A stretch of 64,000 nt of DNA from Klebsiella sp. RHBSTW-00484 (GCF_013705725.1 NZ_CP055481.1:806001-870000); one strand, 5' to 3'. Numbered from the stretch's first letter, positions 52,092 through 60,758 are shown. Program-made: numbers and translations. The notes: a model not told the origin generated them from the letters alone.

Positions 52092-52652
52092 CTAAGCCAG
52101 AATTCGCGCGGCCCACACGCTGATATCATCGCCGCTGCCGAGATCCGCCTGCACCAGGCCGTTAACCATAAAGGTCGGCGACACGTGGATGCCGTTCTGG
52201 CGGGCGTATTTGCTATGCCATTTGATCTCGTTTTGCAGTTCCGGATGGGCAAATGCCGCAGCCAGCGAGACGTGGCTATAGCGTTCGATTCGCTCAATAA
52301 TCTGCTGCGGCGTGACGTTCATGTTTGGCCCGCTACAGTGGTCGGTAAACTCGAACTCCTCGCGGTGGTCAGCGACGGCTTTCAGCACCTTGTGCGCCTG
52401 CTCGCGACCGTGCGGCAGAGTGGATGCGGCGAGAATGCAGCGCACGATGACGCCGGAGAACAGATGCCACGGCTGAGACTGAAGACGAATTTTGATGGTG
52501 ACGTTATCCGCGCCAACTTCATCCAGCAGGTCATCAAGTTTATTGAAGGCGCGCACCGAGTAAGGGCAGGTGGGTTCGAGGAATACCTCAAAGGTGCGTG
52601 GGCCATGCCCCCAGACCAGCGGTTGGGCAGTCAGATGCGAAGGTGTGCTCAT
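52092..52652 (-). CDS. DsbA/thioredoxin-fold protein with a CPYS motif
   Basis: This 186-residue protein has the DsbA-type thioredoxin fold: VFLEPTCPYSVRAF at residues 23-36, a helical insert (about 65-140) and the cis-proline loop VSPTFMVNG (near 157). No signal peptide is seen, so it is probably cytoplasmic. The active-site motif is Cys29-Pro-Tyr-Ser32, a monothiol version of CPYC, as in glutathione-linked thioredoxin-fold enzymes. It lies between yghU and the divergent gss. The function is not known; glutathione or glutathionylspermidine chemistry is a context-based guess. Confidence 0.8.
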   Translation of the reverse strand: MSTPSHLTAQPLVWGHGPRTFEVFLEPTCPYSVRAFNKLDDLLDEVGADNVTIKIRLQSQPWHLFSGVIVRCILAASTLPHGREQAHKVLKAVADHREEFEFTDHCSGPNMNVTPQQIIERIERYSHVSLAAAFAHPELQNEIKWHSKYARQNGIHVSPTFMVNGLVQADLGSGDDISVWAARILA

Positions 52653-52859
52653 TGTCGACTCCTGATTGTTTTTTTATATCAAATAACGATATCACTTTTG
52701 CCTGGCGGCGCAGGCTTATTTTCCTTAAGGGCACGATTAGCGAATCGAATGAGTGGTATCATCATTTCACCTCTGTCTGGTAAGTGCCTGCGGCAGGATA
52801 AGAAGAGGGAGTTTTGTTTCGCCAACTGCCCGGGCTGCATTAATTTGAGGTCAGGCTAA

Positions 52860-54731
52860 ATGAGTAAAGGTTCGACAAACAGTGACGCCCCGTTTGGTAC
52901 ACTTTTAGGCTACGCGCCGGGCGGCGTAGCGATTTATTCTTCGAATTACAGTAGCTTAAATCCGCAAGATTATCCGGATGACGCCACGTTCCGCAGCTAT
53001 ATCGGTAATGAGTATATGGGGCACAAATGGCAGTGCGTAGAATTCGCACGCCGCTTTCTGTTCCTCACCTACGGCTTTGTGTTTACCGACGTCGGCATGG
53101 CCTACGAAATCTTCTCTCTGCGTTTTCTGCGCGAAGTGGTCAATGACAATATTCTACCGCTGCAGGCTTTCGCTAACGGCTCCCGCCGTCCGCCGATTGC
53201 CGGTTCTCTACTGATTTGGCAGAAGGGCGGCGAGTTTAAACACACCGGACACGTGGCGGTGATTACTCAACTGGTCGGGAATAAAGTGCGGATCGCCGAG
53301 CAGAACGTGATTCACGCGCCGCTGCCGCAGGGCCAGCAGTGGACCCGTGAGCTGACGCTGGAAGTGAAAAACGGCATCTACACGATTAAAGACACCTTTG
53401 CCGATACCGAAATCCTTGGCTGGATGATCCAAACCGCTGATACCGAGCACAGCCTGCCGCAGCCGGTTCTGCCGGGTGACGCGATGGCTATCAAAGGCGC
53501 GCGGTTGCCGAATAAAGGCCAGTTCCGCGGTAACTGGCTCAACGAGAAAGATTCGCTGCAAAAAGCCTACGTTGAAGCCAACGGCCACGTTATCAATAAA
53601 GACCCTTACCAGTATTTCACCATTAGCGAAAGCGCCGAGCAGGAGCTTATCAAGGCGACCAACGAGCTGCATTTGATGTACCTGCACGCCACCGATAAGG
53701 TGATGAAGGATGACAGCCTGCTGGCGCTGTTCGATATTCCGAAAATCCTTTGGCCGCGCCTGCGCCTCTCGTGGCAACGCCGTCGGCATCATATGATTAC
53801 CGGTCGTATGGATTTCTGTATGGATGAGCGCGGGCTGAAGGTTTATGAGTACAACGCCGACTCCGCATCTTGCCATACCGAAGGTGGCCTGATCCTCGAA
53901 CAGTGGCTGAAACAGGGCTACTACGGAACCGGACACAACCCGGCGGAAAACCTGCTGGATGAGCTGGCCGGGGCGTGGAAGCACAGCCGGGCGCGCCCTT
54001 TCGTGCATATCATGCAGGACAAGGATCTGGAGGAGAACTATCACGCGCAGTTTATCCAGCGTTCGCTGACGCAGGCCGGTTTCGACAGCAAAATCCTGTA
54101 CGGCCTTGATGAGCTGCACTGGGATGCCGCCGGGCAGCTTATTGACGCCGACGGTCGGCTGGTCAACTGCGTCTGGAAAACCTGGGCATGGGAAACCGCC
54201 ATTGAGCAGGTGCGTGAAGTCAGCGCCGACGAGTATGCCGCCGTGCCGATTCGCACCGGGCATCCCAACAATGAGGTGCGCCTGATTGACGTTCTGCTGC
54301 GTCCTGAAGTCTTAGTGTTTGAACCGCTGTGGACGGTCATCCCCGGCAACAAGGCGATTCTGCCGGTGCTGTGGTCGCTGTTCCCGAACCATCGTTACCT
54401 GCTGGATACCGATTTTGTGGTCAATGAGCAGCTAGCGGAAACTGGCTATGCGGTTAAACCAATCTCAGGCCGCTGTGGTAACAACATTGACTTGATTGGC
54501 CCGCAGGACGAAGTGCTGGATAAAACCAGTGGCCAGTTTTTCGACCGCAAGAATATTTATCAGCAGCTGTGGTGCCTGCCGAAGGTGGATGGAAAATACA
54601 TCCAGGTTTGCACCTTTACCGTTGGCGGTAACTATGGCGGCACCTGCCTGCGCGGCGATGATTCGCTGGTGGTGAAAAAAGAGAGCGATATTGAGCCGTT
54701 AATCGTGCTAAAAGACAAAGATAACCGTTAA
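52860..54731 (+). CDS. gss: Glutathionylspermidine synthetase/amidase
   Basis: Gss joins glutathione and spermidine with ATP in its C-terminal synthetase domain and hydrolyses the conjugate in its N-terminal CHAP amidase domain. The 623-residue protein has the amidase nucleophile Cys59 (HKWQCVEFARR) and His131 (HTGHVAV), matching E. coli positions. The ATP-grasp domain (about 210-623) includes YEYNADSASCHTEGG and VKPISGRCGNNIDLIG. YgiC (12-13 kb) is a stand-alone relative of that domain. A BIME lies downstream. Confidence 0.96.
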   Translation: MSKGSTNSDAPFGTLLGYAPGGVAIYSSNYSSLNPQDYPDDATFRSYIGNEYMGHKWQCVEFARRFLFLTYGFVFTDVGMAYEIFSLRFLREVVNDNILPLQAFANGSRRPPIAGSLLIWQKGGEFKHTGHVAVITQLVGNKVRIAEQNVIHAPLPQGQQWTRELTLEVKNGIYTIKDTFADTEILGWMIQTADTEHSLPQPVLPGDAMAIKGARLPNKGQFRGNWLNEKDSLQKAYVEANGHVINKDPYQYFTISESAEQELIKATNELHLMYLHATDKVMKDDSLLALFDIPKILWPRLRLSWQRRRHHMITGRMDFCMDERGLKVYEYNADSASCHTEGGLILEQWLKQGYYGTGHNPAENLLDELAGAWKHSRARPFVHIMQDKDLEENYHAQFIQRSLTQAGFDSKILYGLDELHWDAAGQLIDADGRLVNCVWKTWAWETAIEQVREVSADEYAAVPIRTGHPNNEVRLIDVLLRPEVLVFEPLWTVIPGNKAILPVLWSLFPNHRYLLDTDFVVNEQLAETGYAVKPISGRCGNNIDLIGPQDEVLDKTSGQFFDRKNIYQQLWCLPKVDGKYIQVCTFTVGGNYGGTCLRGDDSLVVKKESDIEPLIVLKDKDNR

Positions 54732-54774
54732 GTTTAGCCCCGGATTGCGGCGATTCTCTCCACCTGCGGCATTT

Positions 54775-54868
54775 GTAGCCCGGGCAAGGCGCATCGCGCC
54801 GCCCCCGGGTAAGTCCGCAGGGGCGGCAGAATTTCCCGGAGGCGATGCTGCGCATCTGTCCGGGCTAC
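54775..54868 (+). repeat. BIME-like pair of inverted REP units after gss
   Basis: Outer arms GTAGCCCGG (54775-54783) and CCGGGCTAC (54860-54868) enclose two opposed units (GGCAAGGCGCATCGCGCC and GGAGGCGATGCTGCGCATCT) and an inner CCGCCCC/GGGGCGG stem. The whole 94 bp can fold into one long cruciform or hairpin. It resembles the Klebsiella-type REP doublet. Confidence 0.8.
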
Positions 54869-54971
54869 CAGGGTATGAACACTAAGCTCTCGGTAAACGT
54901 AGCGCGGCCAGGGAATTATCGGTAAAAAATAGATAAAACATCACAACAACAAGACAGAAAAGGAAAATAGT

Positions 54972-56153
54972 ATGCACGATCGGCGACTCGCCGCCCGCGC
55001 GGGTGAACTCAAGCCCTCCGCCGTCCGCGAACTCCTCAAGCACAGTAAACTGCCCGGTGTTATCTCTCTTGGCGGCGGCATTCCGGCCCCGGAGCTTTTT
55101 GATACCGAAGGCTTGAACCTGGCGGTGCAGCAGGTGATGAGCGGGCGCTTTAACGATGCGTTCCAGTACGGTTTGACCGAAGGCTACCCACCGCTGCGTC
55201 AGGCGGTGAGCGAACTGTGCCATGCGCGCGGCGTTGCCTGCCCGGCAAGCCATGTCTATATCACCTCAGGCTCACAGCAGTCGCTGGATATGATCGCCCG
55301 CACGCTGCTCGATCCAGGCGATGCTATCGTCGTTGAGCGCCCGACCTATCTGGCGGCGCTACAGGTCTTCCAGTTGGCGCAGGCCAATATTCTCAGCGTC
55401 GATACCGACGATGACGGCATGCTGGTTGAACAACTGGCTGACCTGCTGGAAACCACCCGCGTCAAAGCCGTTTACCTGGTGCCGACCTTCGGAAACCCCG
55501 GCGGGAAAACCCTGAGCGAAGCGCGCCGCCGCCGTGTGGTTGAACTGGCGAAGCAGCATGATTTCGTGATTATCGAAGACGATCCGTATGGTGAAATCAG
55601 CTTCACAGACGAAGTGTATCGTCCGCTGTATCAATATGCAGTTGAATTGGGTTGTGAAGATCAGGTGGTGTATACCTCCACTTTCTCCAAGATCCTCGCG
55701 CCAGGTATGCGTATTGGCTGGATCGTGATGCCGGACTGGCTGGCCCAGCAGACAGTGATCGTCAAACAGGCGGCGGATCTGCACACCAATATGCTGTCGC
55801 AGGTGATCACCACGGAATACCTGGGTATGAATCGTCTGGAAAATCAGATAGCCCTGATCCGCGAAGATTACCGCAAGAAGTGTGTGGCGCTGGCCGATGC
55901 GCTGGAATCTCGTCTTGGAGAGCATCTTGAGTTCAGCCGACCAAAAGGCGGTATGTTCCTGTGGGCCCGCTTCCGCTATCCGTTCGATACCATGGAATGG
56001 ATGAAGAAAACGCTGGAAAACGGCGTGGTCTACGTGCCTGGTGAAGCGTTCTATAACGACAATCCGGATACCCGCACGCTGCGTCTGTCCTACTCTACGG
56101 TATCGGCAGACGGCCTGATGACCGCCGTTGAGCGTCTGGCGAAGTCACTGTAA
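54972..56153 (+). CDS. PLP-dependent aminotransferase, class I/II (aminoadipate/aromatic type)
   Basis: This 393-residue fold-type I aminotransferase resembles 2-aminoadipate/LysN-like and MocR-derived aminotransferases without the GntR DNA-binding part. ITSGSQQSLD, VPTFGNPGG and EDDPYGEI are cofactor-binding motifs; the Schiff-base lysine is in STFSKILAPGMRIGW (near residue 235); the carboxylate-binding Arg is near the C-terminus in TLRLSYS. The substrate is not determined. It stands alone after gss, separated by a BIME. Confidence 0.85.
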   Translation: MHDRRLAARAGELKPSAVRELLKHSKLPGVISLGGGIPAPELFDTEGLNLAVQQVMSGRFNDAFQYGLTEGYPPLRQAVSELCHARGVACPASHVYITSGSQQSLDMIARTLLDPGDAIVVERPTYLAALQVFQLAQANILSVDTDDDGMLVEQLADLLETTRVKAVYLVPTFGNPGGKTLSEARRRRVVELAKQHDFVIIEDDPYGEISFTDEVYRPLYQYAVELGCEDQVVYTSTFSKILAPGMRIGWIVMPDWLAQQTVIVKQAADLHTNMLSQVITTEYLGMNRLENQIALIREDYRKKCVALADALESRLGEHLEFSRPKGGMFLWARFRYPFDTMEWMKKTLENGVVYVPGEAFYNDNPDTRTLRLSYSTVSADGLMTAVERLAKSL

Positions 56154-56195
56154 TCGCATCGCTGGACGGCGCGGGGCTATGACATTGTATTGAAC

Positions 56196-56220
56196 CGCCC
56201 GCAGCAGATGGCTGCGGGCG
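56196..56220 (+). terminator. Hairpin after the aminotransferase gene
   Basis: A perfect 10-bp stem, CGCCCGCAGC (56196-56205) and GCTGCGGGCG (56211-56220), with a 5-nt loop lies 43 bp after the stop codon. There is no T run. Confidence 0.6.
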
Positions 56221-56270
56221 AGAGAAACTCAGAGGAGGGCGCTCTGGCGGCTTATCGCCAGCCCTGGTTG

Positions 56271-56360
56271 TTAATCCTGCTCAGCAATGCGATCGTCAAG
56301 CCAAATAAGCATCAATGAGGAGAGAAAAGCGACAGCAATGGTACTAATAACTAACAGCAT
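56271..56360 (-). CDS. Candidate 29-residue single-pass membrane protein
   Basis: A short frame encodes 29 residues. A hydrophobic helix (LLVISTIAVAFLSSLMLIW, residues 2-20) is followed by an acidic tail (LDDRIAEQD). GAGG lies 8 nt upstream of the ATG, an ideal spacing. The layout resembles enteric small membrane proteins such as MgtS or YoaJ, though I do not recognise this one. It lies just downstream of the 62-residue gene on the same strand. A chance frame cannot be excluded without homologues or expression data. Confidence 0.5.
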   Translation of the reverse strand: MLLVISTIAVAFLSSLMLIWLDDRIAEQD

Positions 56361-56382
56361 AAGAAGAGCCTCAGGGGTTTTA

Positions 56383-56571
56383 TTATTTTTGTGCTTTTAC
56401 CGATGAGTGATTATTTCTGTCCGTGATGGTGACTTTAGTATCTTGTTGGGAGGTGGCGAGGGTGAAAAAATCATCAGCGTCAATGTCGAAATTTAGAACG
56501 ATTTCCTTATATTTCCCACAGTTAATTAACTCTTTTGCTTCTTTCATACTACAGGCTGTAATTGTCGGCAT
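56383..56571 (-). CDS. Small hypothetical protein, 62 residues
   Basis: I do not recognise this protein. It has a mixed composition typical of a soluble fold (KYKEIVLNFDIDADDFFTLA), two cysteines (Cys7, Cys18) and a basic tail, with no signal peptide or membrane segment. The ATG at 56571 has only a weak GAG upstream; an ATG eight codons later is an alternative. It lies upstream of the 29-residue frame and downstream of the phosphatase-autotransporter gene, all on the minus strand. Confidence 0.45.
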   Translation of the reverse strand: MPTITACSMKEAKELINCGKYKEIVLNFDIDADDFFTLATSQQDTKVTITDRNNHSSVKAQK

Positions 56572-56807
56572 CAGTTTTATCTCGTTTAAAAACTGAGAAG
56601 CAAAATAAGAGCTTGTTGATACCAGATCAACTACTTTTTATGGTAATGGCAATCATAAGTCGGATTGATGATTGCGGCTGCCGATAGCCAATTGAAACAT
56701 AATTTCTGTTTTACCTTTCCTGCCAGCGTTTCATTTTGCGGACGGCGTTCCAGCATGAGCCAATCTTCGGCGTCAAAAATTGACCTCTTTACAATTTTGT
56801 GGGGAAT

Positions 56808-56835
56808 AGCAAGCCGCCAGCGACGACGGCTTGCT
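56808..56835 (+). terminator. Hairpin with T run downstream of the autotransporter gene
   Basis: A 9-bp stem, AGCAAGCCG (56808-56816) and CGGCTTGCT (56827-56835), is followed on the plus strand by TTTTTT at about 56840. It sits 8 bp beyond the autotransporter stop codon. The T run faces the plus direction, so its main use may be to block transcription entering from that side. Confidence 0.55.
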
Positions 56836-56843
56836 GTGGTTTT

Positions 56844-58763
56844 TTAAAAGGCGTAAGCCACGCTTAAATTGCCGCTATAGCCGTGGCTGTCGCCGCCGCT
56901 GGCGATTTCCGCCTGACCGCCCAGGTTCAGGCTCAGTGCGCCGCGCGTCACGCCAATGTTGGCACCTGCATTGAACATATCGCGGCTATTGAAGGCCGAG
57001 TTTTGTACGACCTCATATTGATAAACTTGTCCACGAGTGCGCACCGAGGGGCCGCTGAAGCTATGTTCATAGCCGACATTCACCGCCGGGGAAATCGTCC
57101 AGCTGCCACTGTTTTGCGGATTAAAGGCGAAATTAATATTGGCAATGCCGCTGGCATTATTTTCGCTGACGCGATCGACGTCGAGCGCCAGTTCGCTGCC
57201 GTTCTCATGGAAGGCATCCATGCGCAGATGGGTTAATCGGGTGCCGACAGAATACTCGACGCTGGCGAAATCGAGCGGGCTCACGTAGCCCAGGCGTAGC
57301 GTGCCGCCGAACAGTTGTCCGTGGGTATCGCCAGTGGCGGTACCTAGTCCGCCGCCCATCTTGCGGGTGCTGCTGTAATCAATCCAACCGGCGTTAAGAT
57401 CGGCTGCGGCAAAGAGACCGTGATTAAGATCCTCGAATGCATAGTGGCCACCGAAACCTAACAACGTGGTATTAGCATCCGCGTCGGCGTTGGCGCTGCC
57501 TAGTGAACCCCAGCTATATCCCAGCGTGCCGTAGCCGCTAAACTGCGAGTTCACCCTCTGGGTATAACCCAGCAGCGTACCAGTGGTGTGCTCATTGCTG
57601 CTGGCGGCGCGGGCGGAACCGTCGGTACCCAGATAACCGTTAAGCCCGGTTAACCACAGTTTTCCTTCGCCGTCGCGCAGCTGGCGGCTGTCGATATTCG
57701 GTGCCAGCGCACGATCCAGACGTGAGCCGCTACGCAGCAGGTAACTCGCGGCATCCGCATGAATTTGTCCGCCAACCTGAGACTCCACTCCGCCAAGCGT
57801 CCCGACATCAATAGCCGATTGCAGATAGTTGTTATAAGCGGTGTAACGGCCGGAAAGCTCACTGTTTTGTAGCGCGTTAAGCAGCGCCGCGCCCTGTGCC
57901 GCATTCCCCCGTAGCCCGCTCTGCCCTGGAAGCTGACCATAATGGACCATTTTTCCGCGCAGCACGTAGAGAGTCTCCTGCGATAGCCCCAGCCCTTGCT
58001 TCAGATAGTTATCGACGGAGCCGTACTCGCGGGTGATCTCATCCAGTCCGGCCTGCAGATAGCTGGCATCGACGCCAAGCAGCGGCTCGTAAATCGCTGC
58101 CATAGCTGGCGGCATCATCGCCAGGGTCGCCTCAATACGCTGACGAGTGTAATCGTTGGTGGCGAGGTAGTTTTCCATGATGGTCGTGTTGTCGACACCG
58201 GCGATACTCAGCAACATGGCGGCGGTCCAGCCGGTTCGGTCTTTGCCTGCGGTGCAGTGGAACAGGGCGGCACCGTCGGCGCTGGCCAGATCGTTAAACA
58301 GAGTGCTGAACTGCGCGCGCATCCCGGCATCGCTGACGAAAGAGACGTTGGCCTGCTGCATCATCGCTTTTGCTTCAGCTGCGCTGGTGACGTTAATCGA
58401 GGCGGTATTACTGCCCGAAGCTGCATTGCCGATGATATCAATATTGGTATAGGTTGCCCCGTCGGGCATCACGTCCGGGCTGCTGGCGATTTCGCTGGTG
58501 GTACGTAAATCATAAACATCGCTGATGCCAAGCGTGCTGAGCGTAGCCTGGTCTGCGGCGGATAACGCCAGGGCATTAGAGCGATAAAATACCCCGGTGC
58601 GCATGGTGCCATCATGGCTGGTAGTATAAATCGAGGTAGTGCCGGCAATATCACGAAAATTATCCATGCTAGCGAGCGTGGGCGTATTTATTGGCGCGGC
58701 GTATAGCGCACCAGAGACGGCAATGGTGACCAGAGAGACTGTAACAGGAATATAGCGAATCAA
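56844..58763 (-). CDS. Autotransporter with a tyrosine-phosphatase passenger domain
   Basis: This 639-residue protein joins an exported phosphatase to an outer-membrane barrel. After a signal peptide (residues 1-22), residues about 30-270 form a Y_phosphatase3-type (MptpB/LipA-like) domain. It has NFRDIAG at 35-41 and the complete P-loop HCTAGKDRTG at 169-178 (nucleophile Cys170, Arg176). A linker (about 275-365) leads to an autotransporter beta-domain (about 370-639) ending in the outer-membrane signature LSVAYAF. The phosphatase would be displayed on, or released from, the cell surface. The substrate is unknown. It is monocistronic and GC-rich like its neighbours. Confidence 0.9.
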   Translation of the reverse strand: MIRYIPVTVSLVTIAVSGALYAAPINTPTLASMDNFRDIAGTTSIYTTSHDGTMRTGVFYRSNALALSAADQATLSTLGISDVYDLRTTSEIASSPDVMPDGATYTNIDIIGNAASGSNTASINVTSAAEAKAMMQQANVSFVSDAGMRAQFSTLFNDLASADGAALFHCTAGKDRTGWTAAMLLSIAGVDNTTIMENYLATNDYTRQRIEATLAMMPPAMAAIYEPLLGVDASYLQAGLDEITREYGSVDNYLKQGLGLSQETLYVLRGKMVHYGQLPGQSGLRGNAAQGAALLNALQNSELSGRYTAYNNYLQSAIDVGTLGGVESQVGGQIHADAASYLLRSGSRLDRALAPNIDSRQLRDGEGKLWLTGLNGYLGTDGSARAASSNEHTTGTLLGYTQRVNSQFSGYGTLGYSWGSLGSANADADANTTLLGFGGHYAFEDLNHGLFAAADLNAGWIDYSSTRKMGGGLGTATGDTHGQLFGGTLRLGYVSPLDFASVEYSVGTRLTHLRMDAFHENGSELALDVDRVSENNASGIANINFAFNPQNSGSWTISPAVNVGYEHSFSGPSVRTRGQVYQYEVVQNSAFNSRDMFNAGANIGVTRGALSLNLGGQAEIASGGDSHGYSGNLSVAYAF

Positions 58764-59020
58764 AATAAGCCTCGATATTTATGGATTGTAATGTGTTGTT
58801 TATTAAGGCTTGAGAATATAGGGTGGGATTGTGACAGAATTATGTCCAGATGGTTTTTTTGTGAAATAAACAAGGCGAAATTAGATTAGGTTTATTTATG
58901 GAATATATTGTTTCTCTCACGTTAAGTCATATTAATCATTCGCCATATTAATCTTTTACATCCCGCTCGCGGCAGCAGGATGTTATTTTATTTTTTGATC
59001 AGGCAGTCATTTTGCTCTAT

Positions 59021-59623
59021 TCAGTAGCCGACCTTATAGATTCGCCCTGTCTGGACGCCTTCCACGCTGCGGCGGTAGGTCTGGGCCACGCGGGCGGCGG
59101 GGATGCTCTCAAAACCAGGGAAGTACCCGTCGTAGGCTTCCGCCGATTCGCTCAGCACGGTAGGGCTAATCAAATTGATACGAATTCCGCGCGGTAGTTC
59201 GCAGGCGGCGGCGCGAACGAACCCTTCCAGCCCGGCGTTCACCGTGGTGGCATTGACTCCCTGGGCGATGGGCTCATGGGCAACTATCCCGCTAATCAGC
59301 GTAATGGAACCGCCGTCGTTGAGGTAATGCTGCCCGGTCAGCGCCAGACGAACCTGCCCCAATAGCTTATCCTGCAAGCCCTGGTTGAAATCGCGGTCGG
59401 TCATGGTTTCCAGAGGACCAAAGAACAGATTACCGGTGGCGGAAACAATTGCGTCTATCCGGCCAATGTTTTCAAACAAACTCTGCACGCTCTCTTGCGA
59501 GGTGATATCAACCTGATAGTCGCCCTGAGTGCGGCCAACGCGAATAACTTCATGGCGCTGACTTAATTCTTGCGCAACGGCGCGGCCAACGGTACCGCTG
59601 GCACCAATAATGATGATTTTCAT
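59021..59623 (-). CDS. Short-chain dehydrogenase-like protein lacking the Tyr-Lys pair
   Basis: This 200-residue protein has the SDR nucleotide-binding motif GASGTVGRAVA (residues 7-17), NAD(P)-type RVGR and the conserved serine in TLISGI (Ser111). At the canonical YxxxK position the sequence is NATTV (Asn124, Val128), so both catalytic residues are replaced. It is shorter than classical SDRs. It may be an atypical reductase or an NAD(P)-binding regulator. It is divergent from the LysR gene, a typical regulator-target pair. Confidence 0.82.
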   Translation of the reverse strand: MKIIIIGASGTVGRAVAQELSQRHEVIRVGRTQGDYQVDITSQESVQSLFENIGRIDAIVSATGNLFFGPLETMTDRDFNQGLQDKLLGQVRLALTGQHYLNDGGSITLISGIVAHEPIAQGVNATTVNAGLEGFVRAAACELPRGIRINLISPTVLSESAEAYDGYFPGFESIPAARVAQTYRRSVEGVQTGRIYKVGY

Positions 59624-59639
59624 AGCAGACTCCTTAGAA

Positions 59640-59777
59640 CCTATCTCATTAGGCTATTTTATTTGCTGGTTTGGCCCTGGGCAGTGCTCAAAATCCTCAC
59701 GTACTACGTGTACGCTCCGGTTTTTCCGCGCTGTCCGTGACCAAACCACCGGCAACAATTACGCCTACTGGGATAGG
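59640..59777. repeat. 138-bp inverted-repeat (MITE-like) element
   Basis: The ends CCTATCTCATTAGGC and GCCTACTGGGATAGG are inverted repeats with two mismatches. Inside, TGGTTTGG...GGGCAGTGC pairs with the opposed GCGCTGTCCGTGACCAAACCA, and CACGTACTACGTG sits near the centre. The whole element can fold into a long hairpin. It carries no gene and lies between the SDR and LysR genes, in their shared promoter region. It looks like a recurrent enterobacterial intergenic element I recall from other genomes. Confidence 0.75.
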
Positions 59778-59869
59778 CTCTTTAATGTGGTGAGCCTCTA
59801 TTCTTTAATAAAACAGATATCGGATAAACTGGCGAAAAGTTAGATGATTGCTAACCAGGAGTTTTTAAT

Positions 59870-60751
59870 ATGGATAAGCTGCGGGCGATGGAGGTCTTTA
59901 TTACGGTGGTGGAGTGCGGAAGCTTTACCGACGCCGCATCGCGCCTTGAGATGTCGGCGGTCATGGTGGGTAAATACATCGCGCTGACTGAGCGCCAGCT
60001 AAATACCCGTCTGCTGGAGCGCAACACTCGTCGTCAGAGCCTGACCGATGCCGGGCGAGTCTATTTTGAAGAGGCGAAACGCGTCCTTGAGCAGGTTTCG
60101 ATTGCCGAAAGCTCGGTGGAGCGACTACGGGTAGCGCCAGCGGGCACGCTGCGGGTGAGCGCGCCGACGTCGTTTGGTGCCTGCGTCATTGCCCCACTGA
60201 CCGCGACTTTTCTGCAAGCCTGGCCCGATGTGCGGGTCGAACTGGATCTGACTAATCGAATGGTCGATCTGGTGGATGAAGGCATCGATCTGGCGATCCG
60301 CATCGGTGAGATCCATAACGACGATCTGGTGGCAAAATATCTCGCGCCTTACCGGATGACGATCTGCGCCGCGCCCGACTATTTAGCCCGCCACGGTACG
60401 CCGAATACGCCAGCCGATCTGGTCGATCATCTCTGTTTGTCGCATACGGTGTGGACCGCGCGCAACGAGTGGAAATTACCGGGAGCTGAGGAGGGGATCC
60501 GCTGGAAGCGTGACGCAATTCTGCGCTGCAATGATGGTTATGCCCTGCGAATGGCGGCGATTGCCGGAGCCGGGCTGTTGCTCCAGCCGGAAGTGCTGCT
60601 GGCCGACGCGCTGGAGTGCGGCAAGCTGGTTCGTGTGCTGGAGGATTATACGCCGCAGCCAAGACCGGTTCATTTACTCTGGCGGCAAGATTTTCGCCCG
60701 CTGCCGAAGCTAACGCGTTTTGTTGAGCATCTTCTGCAGGGGCAGCAGTAG
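59870..60751 (+). CDS. LysR-family transcriptional regulator
   Basis: This 293-residue regulator has an N-terminal winged helix-turn-helix (about 4-62: MEVFITVVECGSFTDAASRL, TDAGRVYFEEAKRVL) and a LysR substrate-binding domain (about 90-290) of the CrgA/DhcR-like group (LRVSAPTSFGACVIAPL, EGIDLAIRIGE). It most likely controls the divergent SDR gene. A MITE-like element occupies the space between them. AGGAG precedes the ATG. Confidence 0.9.
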   Translation: MDKLRAMEVFITVVECGSFTDAASRLEMSAVMVGKYIALTERQLNTRLLERNTRRQSLTDAGRVYFEEAKRVLEQVSIAESSVERLRVAPAGTLRVSAPTSFGACVIAPLTATFLQAWPDVRVELDLTNRMVDLVDEGIDLAIRIGEIHNDDLVAKYLAPYRMTICAAPDYLARHGTPNTPADLVDHLCLSHTVWTARNEWKLPGAEEGIRWKRDAILRCNDGYALRMAAIAGAGLLLQPEVLLADALECGKLVRVLEDYTPQPRPVHLLWRQDFRPLPKLTRFVEHLLQGQQ

Positions 60752-60758
60752 AACAGCG

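Noticed and set aside
56665..56847. 60-codon plus-strand frame beside the autotransporter gene
   Set aside because: No ribosome-binding site, and it overlaps the hairpin and the end of a clear gene.
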